Shown: piece after piece, positions 35,206 to 46,664 of the stretch
Position numbering within the stretch: position 1 is the stretch's first letter
Layout: every line of letters starts with the position of its first letter
DNA from: Astrothelium macrocarpum
Taxonomy: Eukaryota > Ascomycota > Dothideomycetes > Trypetheliales > Trypetheliaceae
Direction: 5' to 3'
NCBI GenBank assembly: GCA_021030915.1
Contig: JAGEMR010000024.1
Span: forward strand, 124,001 to 188,000
DNA: 64,000 bases
Position numbers and translations under genes: made by a program
Notes under the pieces: model-generated
What the model was told of the DNA's origin: nothing
The model's input: only the letters and a program-made list of their open reading frames with translations
Database searches by the model: none

Positions 35206-36620
35206 CTGATTCTTAAGGATACGAGCCATGGAGAAGGAACAGTTGATTGATGACAACTATCGGACGCCGCTTGAGATGTCAAGTTGCCCAGTTCGCAGTG
35301 CTAGGATGAATTTGCGGAGTTGGTCAACCTTGCTACTATGGCTATTACTTATATTCTGACAAAATCATAAGATGGTGCTTGCTGTTTGGGATACTGGTGT
35401 GTTACCGATGGTAAAGTTTCTCATTTGGGAGCGACACGTAAGGTCAATACTGACGCATTTGGAATAGCGCCTACTTTATCTCTTCCGCGATGTCCGTTGC
35501 CCAACTCTCCCCATTCCTTATATGTCCATGGCGAACGAGTGTCGTTAAAGTTGACTTGAGTCAATGTCGGCAGAGTAAGTGGCTGGTTAAAGGCCTGTAC
35601 TGGGTGTGCTTTGGCTGGACTATATTCTGTTTGCCATATAATGCATCGATGAAGAGATGTCCTGCAGGGGTCCAAAACTTAGGCTCCCCCAAATCCTACA
35701 GCAGCTCCTGATTTGGCGGTGTTCCTGCTTTTGGCATGAGGCTGTTGCCCTTCCCAGATTCCTTCAGAGCTACAGCCGTCAAGACTAACAAGCAAGGTGC
35801 ATATCTCTGTGGATCCAGATCTTCGTATCGCACAATATGCAGTACTGCCCAAAACTCTCTACCACGGTACGCGCCCCGCAACCCAGGACCTTGGACCGGT
35901 TCTATGCACGGCACGTACCCATCGGAAAGTTTTGGCATCGCCTGCCTTACGTAGAGTTTTCGGCAACTCTTGCCCTCTACAACAGGATGCAATCTACATC
36001 ATCGAAGCTACAATCATCGGTCCTTTATGTTGCAAAACCTACATTTCTTCTTAAATGACATCAGACATTTATGACATAGGTCATTATGACTACCAGATAT
36101 ACCAGAAGATCTCCAGGACTTTCGTATTATATGCAAAACACAAGTCAACCAAGGATTCGTAGAGATATATGTATTCCATTGGATTCAGTAACTCGTAATC
36201 ACTGAAGAATACATGGAGGTTAGTGAGTAGAAGTGGGACGTATACTTCGTTAGAAACCATAAAGAAAGATAATTCAGTAAAAAGAAAGCATTGAAAGAAC
36301 ATAAAAGACTCCGACTCTTCCTTAAGCTTCATCTCTCCTACGAGGACGGACGGGGACAAGGGGTCTGACAGTCCCAGGATTGCACGCATCACATCCAGCG
36401 CCAATCATTGAGAATTAGAAGAAGTCTTAGCGTCCAGAGCGCGGCAATAAGATTGATGTGGGCAAGAAACGAAAAAGAAAAGAGGAAAAGAGAAGAGGCA
36501 GAGAAACAGAAGAGAACAGAATAGAATAGAGCCATGGGTTCATTCACATTATTCCTGTGCATTCTCATGCATCCATTACATAAATGTGTCCAGTAGTACG
36601 TAGGAAAAAGCATGCGGCCA
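35206..36620. other. Intergenic region
   Basis: About 1.4 kb with no recognised gene. A polypurine stretch (GAAAAAGAAAAGAGGAAAAG) lies near 36470-36510, downstream of the homeodomain gene. Confidence 0.55.
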
Positions 36621-37811
36621 TCAGCCAAACCAAACTACCGTAGACTCACGCCAGTCTTGGATAGAAAGCCGTGTTGTCCTGTAATATAGCATAGGATAGC
36701 AACCTTGCACCAAAAGTTTGCGGCGGTCGTTTCCAGTATCATCAGGGTATGCTTGATTGCCCAGGTGAACATTTGGAACTTCTTTCTCTGTGTGAGCCGC
36801 GCCTGGCAAAAGACCGCAGTCCAAGGCCGTTTGCTTGTCGACGTCGAGATGCGGAGTAGCATTGGGAACAGTAGAGGTGCGAATGTTTTACGGTATTTAG
36901 TTGTAGGAGAAAGCATGGCGGGTTGGTATACCTGCTTGAGCAGGATAACTCGTAGATGAACCAATGGTGTGGGCGGCAGACACTTGTGGAGGATTTGTGG
37001 GAAGATTCGATGACGTCGAGCCCGATCCTGATTGGATGAAATAGTGAGAAGAGAATATAGCGGTCTGAGGATCAAACGCTTCAAATCCGTACCATAAAAA
37101 TCCACATCATCAAAATCCGCATCATCAAAATCCAGGTCATCAAAATCTATATCAAGAGACAGTTGGTGATCTGAAGGATGCCGAGGGCTTGCGTAAAGTG
37201 TCGTTGCGCCCCGGGGCTTTCTGTCTTTGGGACGGCGTCTCTTGAACCAGTTGTTGACTTGAGCTACATTTTCGAGGCCGGCAGCAGCCCGGATCTCCTC
37301 GATTCGCTTTGAGTTTAAGGCAGGGCTCTCACGATAGGCAATTTCAAGTGCTTTTACCTGTTCCCGAGTGAATCGTGCACGGAAAGGTCGGATTGTGGTC
37401 GACAGATGTGAAGGGTCGCTGCTTGACTGGACATTCGACTGGGGTGCTACGCTGCTGCTAATGTTGAAATTGGAAAATGTACTGGCTTGGCCGAAAGCCC
37501 AAGATGGTGCCTGTGGGTAGGGACGAGTCTAGAAGAAAATCAGAATACGACAGTAAACGAATGGTTCTTGCTAAAAAAAGCGTACTCTGTCGCTTCATAA
37601 CAAAGTTCTCTTGGTTTGTACTCACATTGACAGTCAAGCCCTGATGGCCTTGGGGTACGTGCGGCGGATACAACGAGGCAGACCTGTCTACAAGCTGGAC
37701 ATTGGTGTTCAGCCCAGACGGGAAAGTTTGGCGACGCTGTACGCCATGGGTACAAACCACGCCCTGCTGCTCACACAGGCACGGGATCTGGCCAGAGAAT
37801 GGGACAGACAT
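36621..37811 (-). CDS. Homeodomain protein with an acidic DFDD-repeat tail, four exons
   Basis: Exons 37626-37811, 37093-37528, 36932-37027 and 36621-36802 give about 299 residues. The homeodomain spans about residues 109-165: RPFRARFTREQVKALE opens helix 1, and the recognition helix is VAQVNNWFKRRRPK, where WFKRRR replaces the usual WFxNRR. It is followed by a highly acidic tandem segment of DFDDLDFDDADFDDVDF type, possibly an activation region. The N-terminal 62 residues contain a Cys-rich stretch (CLCEQQGVVCTHG). Nuclear DNA-binding regulator; targets unknown. At 37092 the frame seemed to shift, but a 65-nt intron (37028-37092) resolves it. Exon 4 and the exact C-terminus (intron 36803-36931, 129 nt) are the least certain part. 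Confidence 0.75.
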
Positions 37812-40800
37812 GGAAAGGGTAGAGCCGTAACGAAAGCTCGGATGACTCTGTCCAGCAAAATATTGGAGCAGTAGGGCATGGGATGACAGCCGGATGTCGT
37901 CGCCTGCAGACTATTTGCGCAAGCTGCAAGGTTTACGAGTAGATGATGTTCTTGAGTAGCTTCGGATATGTTCAGAATGAGTCTGATCCTGAATGTGGAA
38001 AGATGACCAGGGCAACGGATGGATCAATCGGAGGAATGGTTGCAGAACAGTATTAATCCACAAGAGGTGACAGCGGCGTGCTAGCTTCTTAGAATTTATA
38101 GACAAGCTAGACGCCTACAAAAGCGGGAAACCTTTGCTAAGAAAAGACACCTTGAGTGTTTGCCCTTCGGAATAGTCCGAGACTAAGGCAGGTACGTATC
38201 TGAAGTGCTCGAGGCATAATCGACGGCCTTTACGCACACAAGCAGTGTTTGTAGTGGGTCATAGATCGTACCACGCATGATCTAGTATCAGCCCTAAGGG
38301 AAAGTGGGTGCTCCACAGACTATGTTTGCAGGCATGGAAGAGAAAAGCTCCTGGAGGGAGTCCATGTTGGCTCTCTACCATGCTCTACACTGCCCTGTAG
38401 CCAGGCAGCATTGGTAGAACTCCAGTGACATGGTGACGGGAGAACCACAAGACTCGTTTGACAGACTTGGAATGCCGAGAGGCCATGTCTAGGCCCAGTC
38501 CTCATGGTGGGATCACGTTGATGAAATGCACAAGCCGGAAAGAGAATTGCTGATCGAAAAGAACCAAGCGACCAAGGGCACCATTACAGATGTGAAGTGC
38601 TTTTAGGCCCCCCACTTCCTGTTGTGGTCGAATTTGTCCGGGAATCTGGAGGCACCAGAAGTTTCTGAAACAAAATAGGGACTAAGTTCGTGCCCTGGAG
38701 GCTGTGAAGGCTTGACGACACTGAGCGAGCGACGTCAGACCGACGCTGGCACGGAAGCTTGCAGGATCTCAGTGCTTTCCAATGAATCGAAGCACTTTTT
38801 GAGCCGGAAGAAGCCGATCAGCAATGAGCCCTATTCAAAAAGGACTCGAATGCGACAACATGTGTTGAAGGAGCAAAGTATTTTCATGGTATTGCGCAAA
38901 CTCCACGCGCGGGACGGGAAACCGCACTATGCATGCAGTGCTTGCGCCTCATTCGTAAGGCTGAGTACTGGAAACCAGCGGGAAAAGAACGGTAGATGGT
39001 GCCAAAAAAATCCAGCCCAAAAAGTGTGCAAGTGTTTCAGATTTGTGTAGCCTTAGAACCTGCATATTGACGAGGTATTCTCCTGCTGATTCAGACTGAC
39101 TTGGAGCACTGTTGCAAGCAAATGTGTGGTGCTTTCGCTGACGTGTCCCGACTCTGGGTTTTTCAAGAGAGCGTGCCGGGATCGTAACGGGTTTGACTCC
39201 TATAGCGTACCTCCGCAAGCGGTGCTCGAGGGCGAGCAGACATGCGTGAGTGGAAGGTTGCGGGGGGCGCTCGCCGTCTTGTTCACTGGTAACACTAAAG
39301 CACCATTGAATCTATTAGCTTCCAGGCTAAGCGAATTTGAACCTCGGACTGGATATCACGGAGGCGTGTTTCTTACCCAGGACTCCCCTACCTGATAGGG
39401 GTTCGAACGAGAGAGCAGAACCACGTGAGCCACGATTCACCTTCGAAGTGATGACAGCTGGTTCGGAGGCGTACTGTGGTTGAGTTTTGTAACTGCGAGG
39501 CCTAATTGAGACACCACAGCGGGCTGATTGAAGGTAGGAACTGTGTACAGTTCATCTTCAAACGCTGACACCTGGGCAGTGCCTCAATCGGACTCGCTGT
39601 AGCGTGAAAACCTCCGGGAGCTGTGGTTCTCATCAAGAACAAGAACCCAAGGCAGTTTTCGATGGAGCGAGGTCGCAGTCACGGCTCCACTTTTCGCACC
39701 GAAAATCGAGCCTGACAAGGCGCACAGGTTCCTGCAGTCGGTGTGCCTGCGCGGGCCCAGAGACAGAAACTTGCATGACTCTCGCCCAATCTCGGCTTCA
39801 AAGGGGGCGATTGGGGACCCAAGTGTTGCGAAGCGCCTCAGCCTTGTAGAGATTCTCGATTGACCAGGATTAAAACCGGTTTTTGGAGGGCGTTCGTATG
39901 TATATATTGCGTTTGATGGCGGCTGCAAACCCCATAAAGCCACTGCAAGTTGTGAATGAAGTATTGGCTCAAGGCCCGCCAAGTTCTCCACAAAAAGGTT
40001 TTTCCGATGGATTGGGGTTAGATCGCTGGTTCTCATTGGTGAAGGTATCTCCGAGAAAAGCAATTTAGCGGCGGTTATGCATTGTGTGGGTATCAGACGT
40101 AATAGAACAATGTAAGGCCCCCACTCTCAGTTCTGTGCAATTATATGGATAGACACGCTTGATTGTCCGCTTGCGGCTCTGACTCTGGGAAGCCGCTGCA
40201 CCCAAGACCTGTATGCAAAGCATCGCACACCAGTATATTGTCGACTGTTTGACATCCGAGAGAATCGACCGCAACCAATAACTCGCGGAGTGACAATCAT
40301 GCCCTGAGTTTCCGAACAGACTACATGAGTGATCTTTAAGAATTGAAATTCAATTGCTTTCGACTCGTGTTATTTTAACAAGTCAAAATTTCGCGCGATA
40401 TAGCAGCAATTTAAGGAAAGTGAATACTCGCAATAACATAGAACTACATGAGAAGCTAGAAGAAAAGTAGATAGGACACTGTGTACTGAAAAATTGCTTA
40501 GCCCTAATCAATCAATCTCATGGCAATGAAATAAGGAAATTAGCGTACATTCATCTGCTGACTATCGTAATGATCGAAGCTCGCAATCTTAGTAATTCTT
40601 GACCGTCATCTGAAGCAAAGCAAGGCTACTTGTACCCCAGCAGCGTGCAAAAGCCACAATCGCATGGCCACTTTCTTCCAACGGCGTTTCCTGAGAAATT
40701 CCTTCAAAATTGTCAATTCTTCGAAGTGTAAAAGGTGCTCCACGACATGTGATTGTGCTAGCAGGCGAAGTTAGAGCTTGTTCTTGGTTGCACTCGAGTG

Positions 40801-41652
40801 ATTCGGATAATGATTATTGGATTGAGAAACAGTCGTGACAATCTAAGGTAAGGAAACTGGACATTTACCAACCTGGTCTCCCTTTTGAAATTCTAGTAGA
40901 TTCAAACATTAATTGTGCAAGAGATTCGCTGCAGCAACCTCATTGTGCTTTTCTGCAGCCCAGAATCTATTCTTGCGACAGCATCGGCATAAAAAAAGAG
41001 TATTCGTTGAGCTGAAGAACCCTGAGGACACCTGTGTTCGCAATATCGTCGGCGGATGACCAACATGGACGCGTAACTAGGTATCATCCGCAAATCCCGA
41101 GTATTACACTTGAATGGCCACCACCCTTGCTTGTTCAATGCCTTTCATTATCATCGACTGTGAGGTGATCTGACTAATATCTACGGCCATCGGATTAAAA
41201 GGTCAGCATAAGCGTGGCATAAGGATCAATTTCGACGACATTGACCTTATTCAGACACCTAAAATGCTATATGACAAGATTTGCTTGATTGTAAAATATT
41301 ATCGAGCCTTGTTTCCAATTTGTAGTCTTCGGATTTGCATCCGCCCAAGTTTTTTTGCAAGGATACGGAGCGAAGTTGATAATCATGGAGACATGCGTCG
41401 CATTTGTCACAGCGCTCTATTGTCTGAAGCCAAACCAGCGCCCGGGCAGTCCCTGATGCAACCCAGGTGACGTTGTAGGATCTCCAAAGAGCCGTAAAGG
41501 CTTCGTAGGTGTTGGATATGCTTGAAAAGGCGGTAGAATCTACCAATTCGGATTGATGTATAGCAAGGGAGCACATCTGAGCACGCGCAGGAACAGGAAG
41601 GAATAAACAAAGAGGTAAACATTCCAAGTTTCGTAATACACAGAGCAAATAC
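37812..41652. other. Long intergenic region
   Basis: About 3.8 kb. Several short frames (38712-39050, 39126-39395, 39584-40063 on the minus strand) have no recognisable domains, and none could be extended by splicing. Two T-arm-like words (near 39340 and 39400) do not fold into tRNAs. 40330-40560 is AT-rich. No transposon ends found. Confidence 0.5.
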
Positions 41653-42641
41653 CTAATTACCTTGGTTGGGAAGTTCAGCTGGGGGTCTCTTAGCCGACAA
41701 TTCCGCAGGACTTGCCTGCAGCATCATTGTGCCCGAATCCCCATATGTTCCAATGTACATTTTGCTTTTCATCGCTTCCAGCTCTTTTCGAAGCCGTTTC
41801 TGCCTTGAAAATATCCATCCAAGCCCAGCGAGTGCTGCGAGCAATGAGACTCCAAGAACCGCGCCAACCGAAGCTCCAACTATTTTAGAGTTATCCTTCG
41901 GACATATGCTTGTCGACGTACAAGGAAGAGTTGAGGATGTATTTGTGTTGGTATCATCAGGTGTTGAGGACGTATTTACTGCCGAACCGTTCACATATTG
42001 CCCTTCTATGTTGGCGACACTGTTTGAGATGTTGGTTGGAATGATGAGAGCTCCCATATCGAAATTTGCGATCAGCCGCGAGCTGTCATTACAGCAGTCA
42101 ACGTTACCATACAGGTCGTCAGAGGTGCGGCAGCAAGCGGTGCCTGAAGCTCTGTTAGCTTTGCAAATCCTGGTCAGGCTCAATAGTACCGTACTTGGAG
42201 AGCACATGTAAATATTCCAAATATTCTGTTTCTGCCCAGTGCCGTTCCAATTGTCATTCGCTGTCGTGAGTATTAGGGAAAAAGCAACGCGATCTTTGGT
42301 CTGAGACTGAACGTACGACCAGGACAAGGATTTTGGCATTCCGGTGCTAAGCCGGTCGGATCAGTGCATCCATTTGCAAACAGCATACCACCAAATGTCA
42401 ATGTTGCGAGACAATATCCATTTGTCGTGCAAATATCCGATGGACCCAGGTTTGACGGCGGTATATTGCAGCATGTGCTAACCTCTGCGCTGGCATTGCA
42501 AGGAGCCCAATTATCTGGTGCTATATTTCCAGAGAGATAATAGCAAGACTTCACGCCGTATGATGGAGATATGAAGACAATAGCCAGAATGAAAATAGGC
42601 AGCGCGGAGCTTGATGTCAGTCGGTCCAGCATGATAATCAT
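41653..42641 (-). CDS. Predicted secreted/single-pass membrane protein with Cys-rich ectodomain, two exons
   Basis: Exons 42317-42641 and 41653-42260 (intron 56 nt) give 310 residues. The N-terminus is a signal peptide (ALPIFILAIVFISPSYG), followed by an ectodomain with about 16 cysteines in pairs (CYYLSGN..CN..CC..CTTNGYC; CRTSDDLYGNVDCC). A Thr/Ser-rich linker (NTSSTPDDTNTNTSSTLP) follows, then one membrane helix (IVGASVGAVLGVSLLAALAG) and a short basic cytoplasmic tail (SRQKRLRKELE). This is a widespread fungal architecture for cell-surface proteins, often called mid2-like or WSC-like, without a defined function. The first ATG (42641) was used; a second in-frame ATG at 42632 would also preserve the signal peptide. 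It is similar in plan to the protein at 53773-54651. Confidence 0.82.
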
Positions 42642-42924
42642 CACAAACCTTGTGTGCTATGATGCGGCGCAGTCTTCGATTTATGTATCCTTCAGCCATC
42701 TTTTTTGGCCCCGGATCGAAACTGTCAGCCGTCCCATCTTGGCTGCTGTGCCGCATACAACAATAGAAACGATCAGCTTGCCACTGCTCAGCTCTGAGTG
42801 GCAAACCGGAGTAGCTTGCTGTCGTGGGTTTGAGTTAGAGGATATGAAAGCTGTTGCAATCGTGAATAGCCATGCTCCGCGCGTATCCAGCGTGTGGACA
42901 GCGTTTCTCAAGACAAAAAGCGTA

Positions 42925-42975
42925 AGTCGGCGTATACGGAAGCTGGCCACCCCCTGAAGCTGGCCACCTCCACCA
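42925..42975 (+). repeat. Left terminal inverted repeat of the Fot1-like element
   Basis: 51 bp starting AGTCGGCGTATACGG, with two copies of GAAGCTGGCCACC inside; the inverse partner is at 44683-44733. Confidence 0.93.
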
Positions 42976-43036
42976 CTTAATTTCATTTCATCTCATTCCA
43001 CTTAATTCGCTCCACCACCAGCCACGTCGCTTCAAT

Positions 43037-44638
43037 ATGGCTGATCGCGAAGAGACCATTGCTTCTGCTATCGCTGATTATGAAAATGGAATTTTTTCTT
43101 CAATAAATAAGACTGCTGACGCGTACGGCCTGCCTAGAAGCACACTCAAGAAACGCCTCCAAGATACACCAAATCGCCACATTGGCCACGAACATCAACA
43201 GCGATTGTCTCCACTTCAAGAGGAATTCATTGTACAGTGGATTCTTGATGAGGACAGTCGTGGATTTCCTCCTAGCCATGCTCGCGTCCGTGAAATGGCT
43301 TCTCGAATCCTCCGTGCTGGTGGAGATGATAATGCTGTTGGCAAGAAATGGATTCAAAACTTTTTAAAGCGTAATCCACGCGTCGCATCGATGGTCGGAC
43401 GAAAGCTTGATAATAGACGAACTGAATACGCGTCTAAAGATCAAATAATCGCGTTTCTTGTACGCGCTAATGAGACTATTCGCCGTCTCAACATCCAATT
43501 GAAGGACGTATGGAATATGGACGAACAAGGCCTAGGACTTGGTGTTTGTACGAACCATATAGTACTTGCCTGTTCAGATAAGAAATATGCTTATAAGAAA
43601 ACACCACAGAATCGCGAATGGGTCTCTATTATCGAAGCTGTTAACGCCTTAGGTCGCATCATCAATCCATTCATCATATTCAAAGGACAACACCTTCAAA
43701 TCACCTGGTTCCATTCGAATGAGCTGCCGAATTGGTATTATACCTCCTCTGAGAAAGGCTGGACATCGAATGAGATTGGATTTAGCTGGCTGACGCGTGT
43801 ATTTGATCCACAAACACGTCCTGAACATGGTGGATACAGGCTTTTAATATTGGACGGCCATGCGAGCCACGTCGATGTGGATTTCATGTATGCGTGTAAA
43901 ATGGATCTCAAGATCGAATTGGTGTTTATGCCTCCTCATACATCTCATATTGTTCAGCCGTTGGATCTCTGTGGCTTCAGTCCTGTCAAATCTCGTTATC
44001 GACACCATATCGAATTATTGAGCCAATTGGACGATGCTGCTGCTGTCAAGAAAGATCGTTTCATTCATTGTTACAACAAGGCACGTCAGGAAGGCTTTAC
44101 TACACACAACATTCGTGCTGGATGGAAGGCAGCAGGCTTAGTACCTTACAATCCAGAGGTGCCTTTGTCGTCGCCATTCATATTCGATCCACAGATGGGA
44201 CCAAAGCCTCAAACACCTCCAAATCGAAAGCGACCTCGTTCACAGTCAATTGAGACACCTAGGAACGAACAGCAGTTGCGAACTGCTATTCAGACAGCAG
44301 GGCTCACTGGCGATCAAGGTACGAAGCTGAGGCGTTTATTTCGCAAAGTAGGTAAGGCATTAGCAACAACATCAGTAAGCTTAGCAGAGCTGGAGAATAA
44401 ATATACTCGTACACAACTTGAATTACAAAAGCATACAGTGAAGCTACCTAGGAAACAAATTATATTTGACGTAAATGAGAAGTTTGCGACCGTGGGTCAA
44501 ATTCAAAAGGCAATTGCTGAAGCAGCTACTTCAACAGCTAATAAAGCTACCAAATCAAAAGCTAATATTACAAAAACACCTTCAAGTATTGCCGCCAAGC
44601 CTGTATATAGCCATATGTGTACAGAATTCCAAACCTAG
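43037..44638 (+). CDS. Fot1/pogo family DDE transposase
   Basis: 533 residues, one exon, ATG at 43037, 61 bp inside the left terminal repeat. The N-terminal half is a CENP-B-like tandem helix-turn-helix: a psq-type HTH (AIADYENGIFSSINKTADAY) and a Tc5-type HTH (QWILDEDSRGFPPSHARVRE, KKWIQNFLKRNP). The DDE core carries Asp162 in WNMDEQG, Asp273 in LILDGHASH, and Asp310 in QPLDLCGFSPVK, so all three catalytic acids are present, with 36 residues between the last two. The C-terminal part is a basic/Gln-rich tail with PNRKRPRSQS, a likely nuclear signal. It catalyses cut-and-paste transposition into TA. No stops or shifts, and length is typical of active Fot1-like proteins. Confidence 0.95.
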   Translation: MADREETIASAIADYENGIFSSINKTADAYGLPRSTLKKRLQDTPNRHIGHEHQQRLSPLQEEFIVQWILDEDSRGFPPSHARVREMASRILRAGGDDNAVGKKWIQNFLKRNPRVASMVGRKLDNRRTEYASKDQIIAFLVRANETIRRLNIQLKDVWNMDEQGLGLGVCTNHIVLACSDKKYAYKKTPQNREWVSIIEAVNALGRIINPFIIFKGQHLQITWFHSNELPNWYYTSSEKGWTSNEIGFSWLTRVFDPQTRPEHGGYRLLILDGHASHVDVDFMYACKMDLKIELVFMPPHTSHIVQPLDLCGFSPVKSRYRHHIELLSQLDDAAAVKKDRFIHCYNKARQEGFTTHNIRAGWKAAGLVPYNPEVPLSSPFIFDPQMGPKPQTPPNRKRPRSQSIETPRNEQQLRTAIQTAGLTGDQGTKLRRLFRKVGKALATTSVSLAELENKYTRTQLELQKHTVKLPRKQIIFDVNEKFATVGQIQKAIAEAATSTANKATKSKANITKTPSSIAAKPVYSHMCTEFQT

Positions 44639-44682
44639 CTGTTGTTGTTGAATAATTACACCAAATAGTAAATGAGACGAAA

Positions 44683-44733
44683 TGGTGGAGGTGGCCAGCT
44701 TCAGGGGGTGGCCAGCTTCCGTATACGCTGACT
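44683..44733 (-). repeat. Right terminal inverted repeat of the Fot1-like element
   Basis: 51 bp; its reverse complement starts AGTCAGCGTATACGG and otherwise equals the left repeat. TA duplication follows at 44734-44735. Confidence 0.93.
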
Positions 44734-44735
44734 TA

Positions 44736-46664
44736 GGTGGTGTTGTAAAAGCTTCCAAATGTGAGGAAACGGGCACTAGTGGCACTTTAGAGTTGTTTAC
44801 ATAATAACGCCACATCACTAGCCCACAACGGTAGCTTATCATCTGTTCCTTTTGTAGCCATCTTGAAATTCAGTCTAAACCCTATCGTGGATTGACCTAG
44901 AAAGATTCGACGTCGTCTTTCTCTTCAAACCTAAGTATCTTGCTGATTCTCTACTCAACTAACTTTTGCAATCACGCTATGGTCTTTCCCCCTCGGCTGT
45001 GCAACAAATACGTCATTATCAATACCTGCGTCTCTGTCTTCACGGGTCCTGCTCATGTTGAACCAGGAGCCATGAAGCACGATCGTTAGGATGGGGCCAA
45101 GCTCAGGCGCCTACCTAGATCTCTCTGCGCTCTCCACCTTCTTTGCCATTCGCCGGTAAGGCTAAGCCGCATTAGGCGTCCGCTACTACAGCCAATCTGT
45201 GTTCCTGGAACTCCCCAACGGCTGTGCTTTCCTGTCCGCTACTACCGATCTGACCTCCTTGCCCTCGTACGGACTCGCCAGATTGAACAATCTGTGTAAT
45301 GTACCCGGCCAGCTCGTCTGCACGCTCTGGTCCACCAACGCCCCTCGTGAAAACATGTACTGCAAGCTTGATATGCCGACGCGCCCGCTTGTTGCTACCG
45401 CTATCATCACCTGCTAGATCAAGGCTCCGCTCATGTGACTCAAGTGTATCTAGAAGTAGTTGGTACTTTCAGCGGAAGTAGTGACACAGACGAGGGCACA
45501 CAAGGACATTGCAATTGCGTTCAAGGATCGGGGGCTACTGCATTGCTTCCATGTCACTTGTTCTGACACTATCGCAGATAAGGAAGGCATTCAAGGACTG
45601 GATCTGCACGTCAGTGACTTTAGGAGTTGGTAAATGTGGAGAGAGCGTGCGGAACAGCCAGATTTGTATGTCTTAAGGCCTCTATAAGAGTGAGCAGCTG
45701 AGGATTAGAAAACACCTAACAACAGCATTCGATTAAAAACCATGGTTGTAAGAATTATTAGCGCTATATTTCACGAAACCTACAAAATGTTCCAGGCGAC
45801 TAGCGTTTAAGTATCGGCTGATGGTACTACGGCAATGCACGTGTAGTGCAAAGGTCGACTCTAACAGGCCTGTGAAAGAAGTTTTCAATTGTGTCGCCAC
45901 ACATTTAATTTTAAGACAACTCAAATGCTGCTTCCGCGTGTCGATAAGTATGCTTATCGAAATGTTGAGAAGACACATTACCTTGTGGTAAAGTATAGTG
46001 TGGTAGCGATTTCTCTACCGTATCATTGTTCTGTGGTTTACAACCACATCATCATTGTGGACATGGGTCCAAAGAAGACTCCACACCTATATTACTACCC
46101 TCAAGACCTTACAAAAAAAACCACTGCTGTAGATTCTCAAATCGGACATCTTTGATGTATATCCATATCAAGTCCCCCACATTCTGAGCTTTACATTTGA
46201 CGAGCGGAAGTCGACCATGCCGCACTGCTATCGGTGGCTACAAAAAGACGTTCACAACCCACGAAATTAAACATTAGCTATTTACGTGTTCAGAAGACTC
46301 TCAACAAACTTCTGAGCCGTCTAGTATGTGACCATCTTCATTTAGACACACCTGGGAGAATGATGACGTTCATTACTTTTAAAGGCATCCCTAACAAGTG
46401 TATCACAAAAGACCCATTTTTTATACTTTGAGTCATGTCTCGTTGCACCCCTTGGCGCCGCCATGATCACCCTGCGACCAATGCAAGTTATCAAAATCGT
46501 AAAGGCTCAGAATAAGTTGGCGGACTTCCACGGACGATTCGGGCCCGACTTTGTCCTACGTTGCTCCGGGCAGGGGGTTGGCCTGAAATACATATAGGTT
46601 GATGCAACCCTCAAGTGTCGCGCTGGACGCTGCTTGCAAAAATCGTCTTTCGTTAATATCTACA
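44736..46664. other. Intergenic region
   Basis: About 1.9 kb between the transposon and the FAD monooxygenase. A frame near 45186-45417 is open on both strands but has no family resemblance. No gene called. The last 100 bp form the monooxygenase promoter; GAAATACATATAGG just before 46600 is a possible TATA region. Confidence 0.5.

Larger units (their letters stand above)
42925..44733 (+). mobile_element. Complete Fot1/pogo-type DNA transposon with 51-bp terminal inverted repeats
   Basis: The element is 1809 bp long. Inverted repeats at 42925-42975 and 44683-44733 match over 51 bp with one difference (AGTCGG versus AGTCAG at the tip). They are flanked by a TA target-site duplication at 42923-42924 and 44734-44735. 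Each repeat contains an internal direct duplication of GAAGCTGGCCACC, probably the transposase binding sites. One uninterrupted transposase frame (43037-44638) fills the interior. Near-identical ends and an open frame point to recent insertion and possible activity. It landed about 280 bp upstream of the membrane-protein gene ending at 42641, so it may affect that promoter. Confidence 0.95.

Noticed and set aside
37085..37100. Apparent frameshift after the homeodomain
   Set aside because: A 65-nt intron (37028-37092) with GT..AG borders joins the two frames in phase, so no mutation is needed.
39320..39440. Two tRNA T-arm-like words (GAATTTGAACC and GGGGTTCGAAC)
   Set aside because: The flanking stems do not pair on either strand and no acceptor, D-arm or anticodon arm can be drawn.
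39584..40063. 159-codon minus-strand frame
   Set aside because: No known domain, opposite strand also open, and composition unlike the window's real genes.
41259..41648. 129-codon minus-strand frame directly downstream of the Cys-rich membrane protein
   Set aside because: Lies beyond that gene's stop, has no ATG start and no recognised domain.
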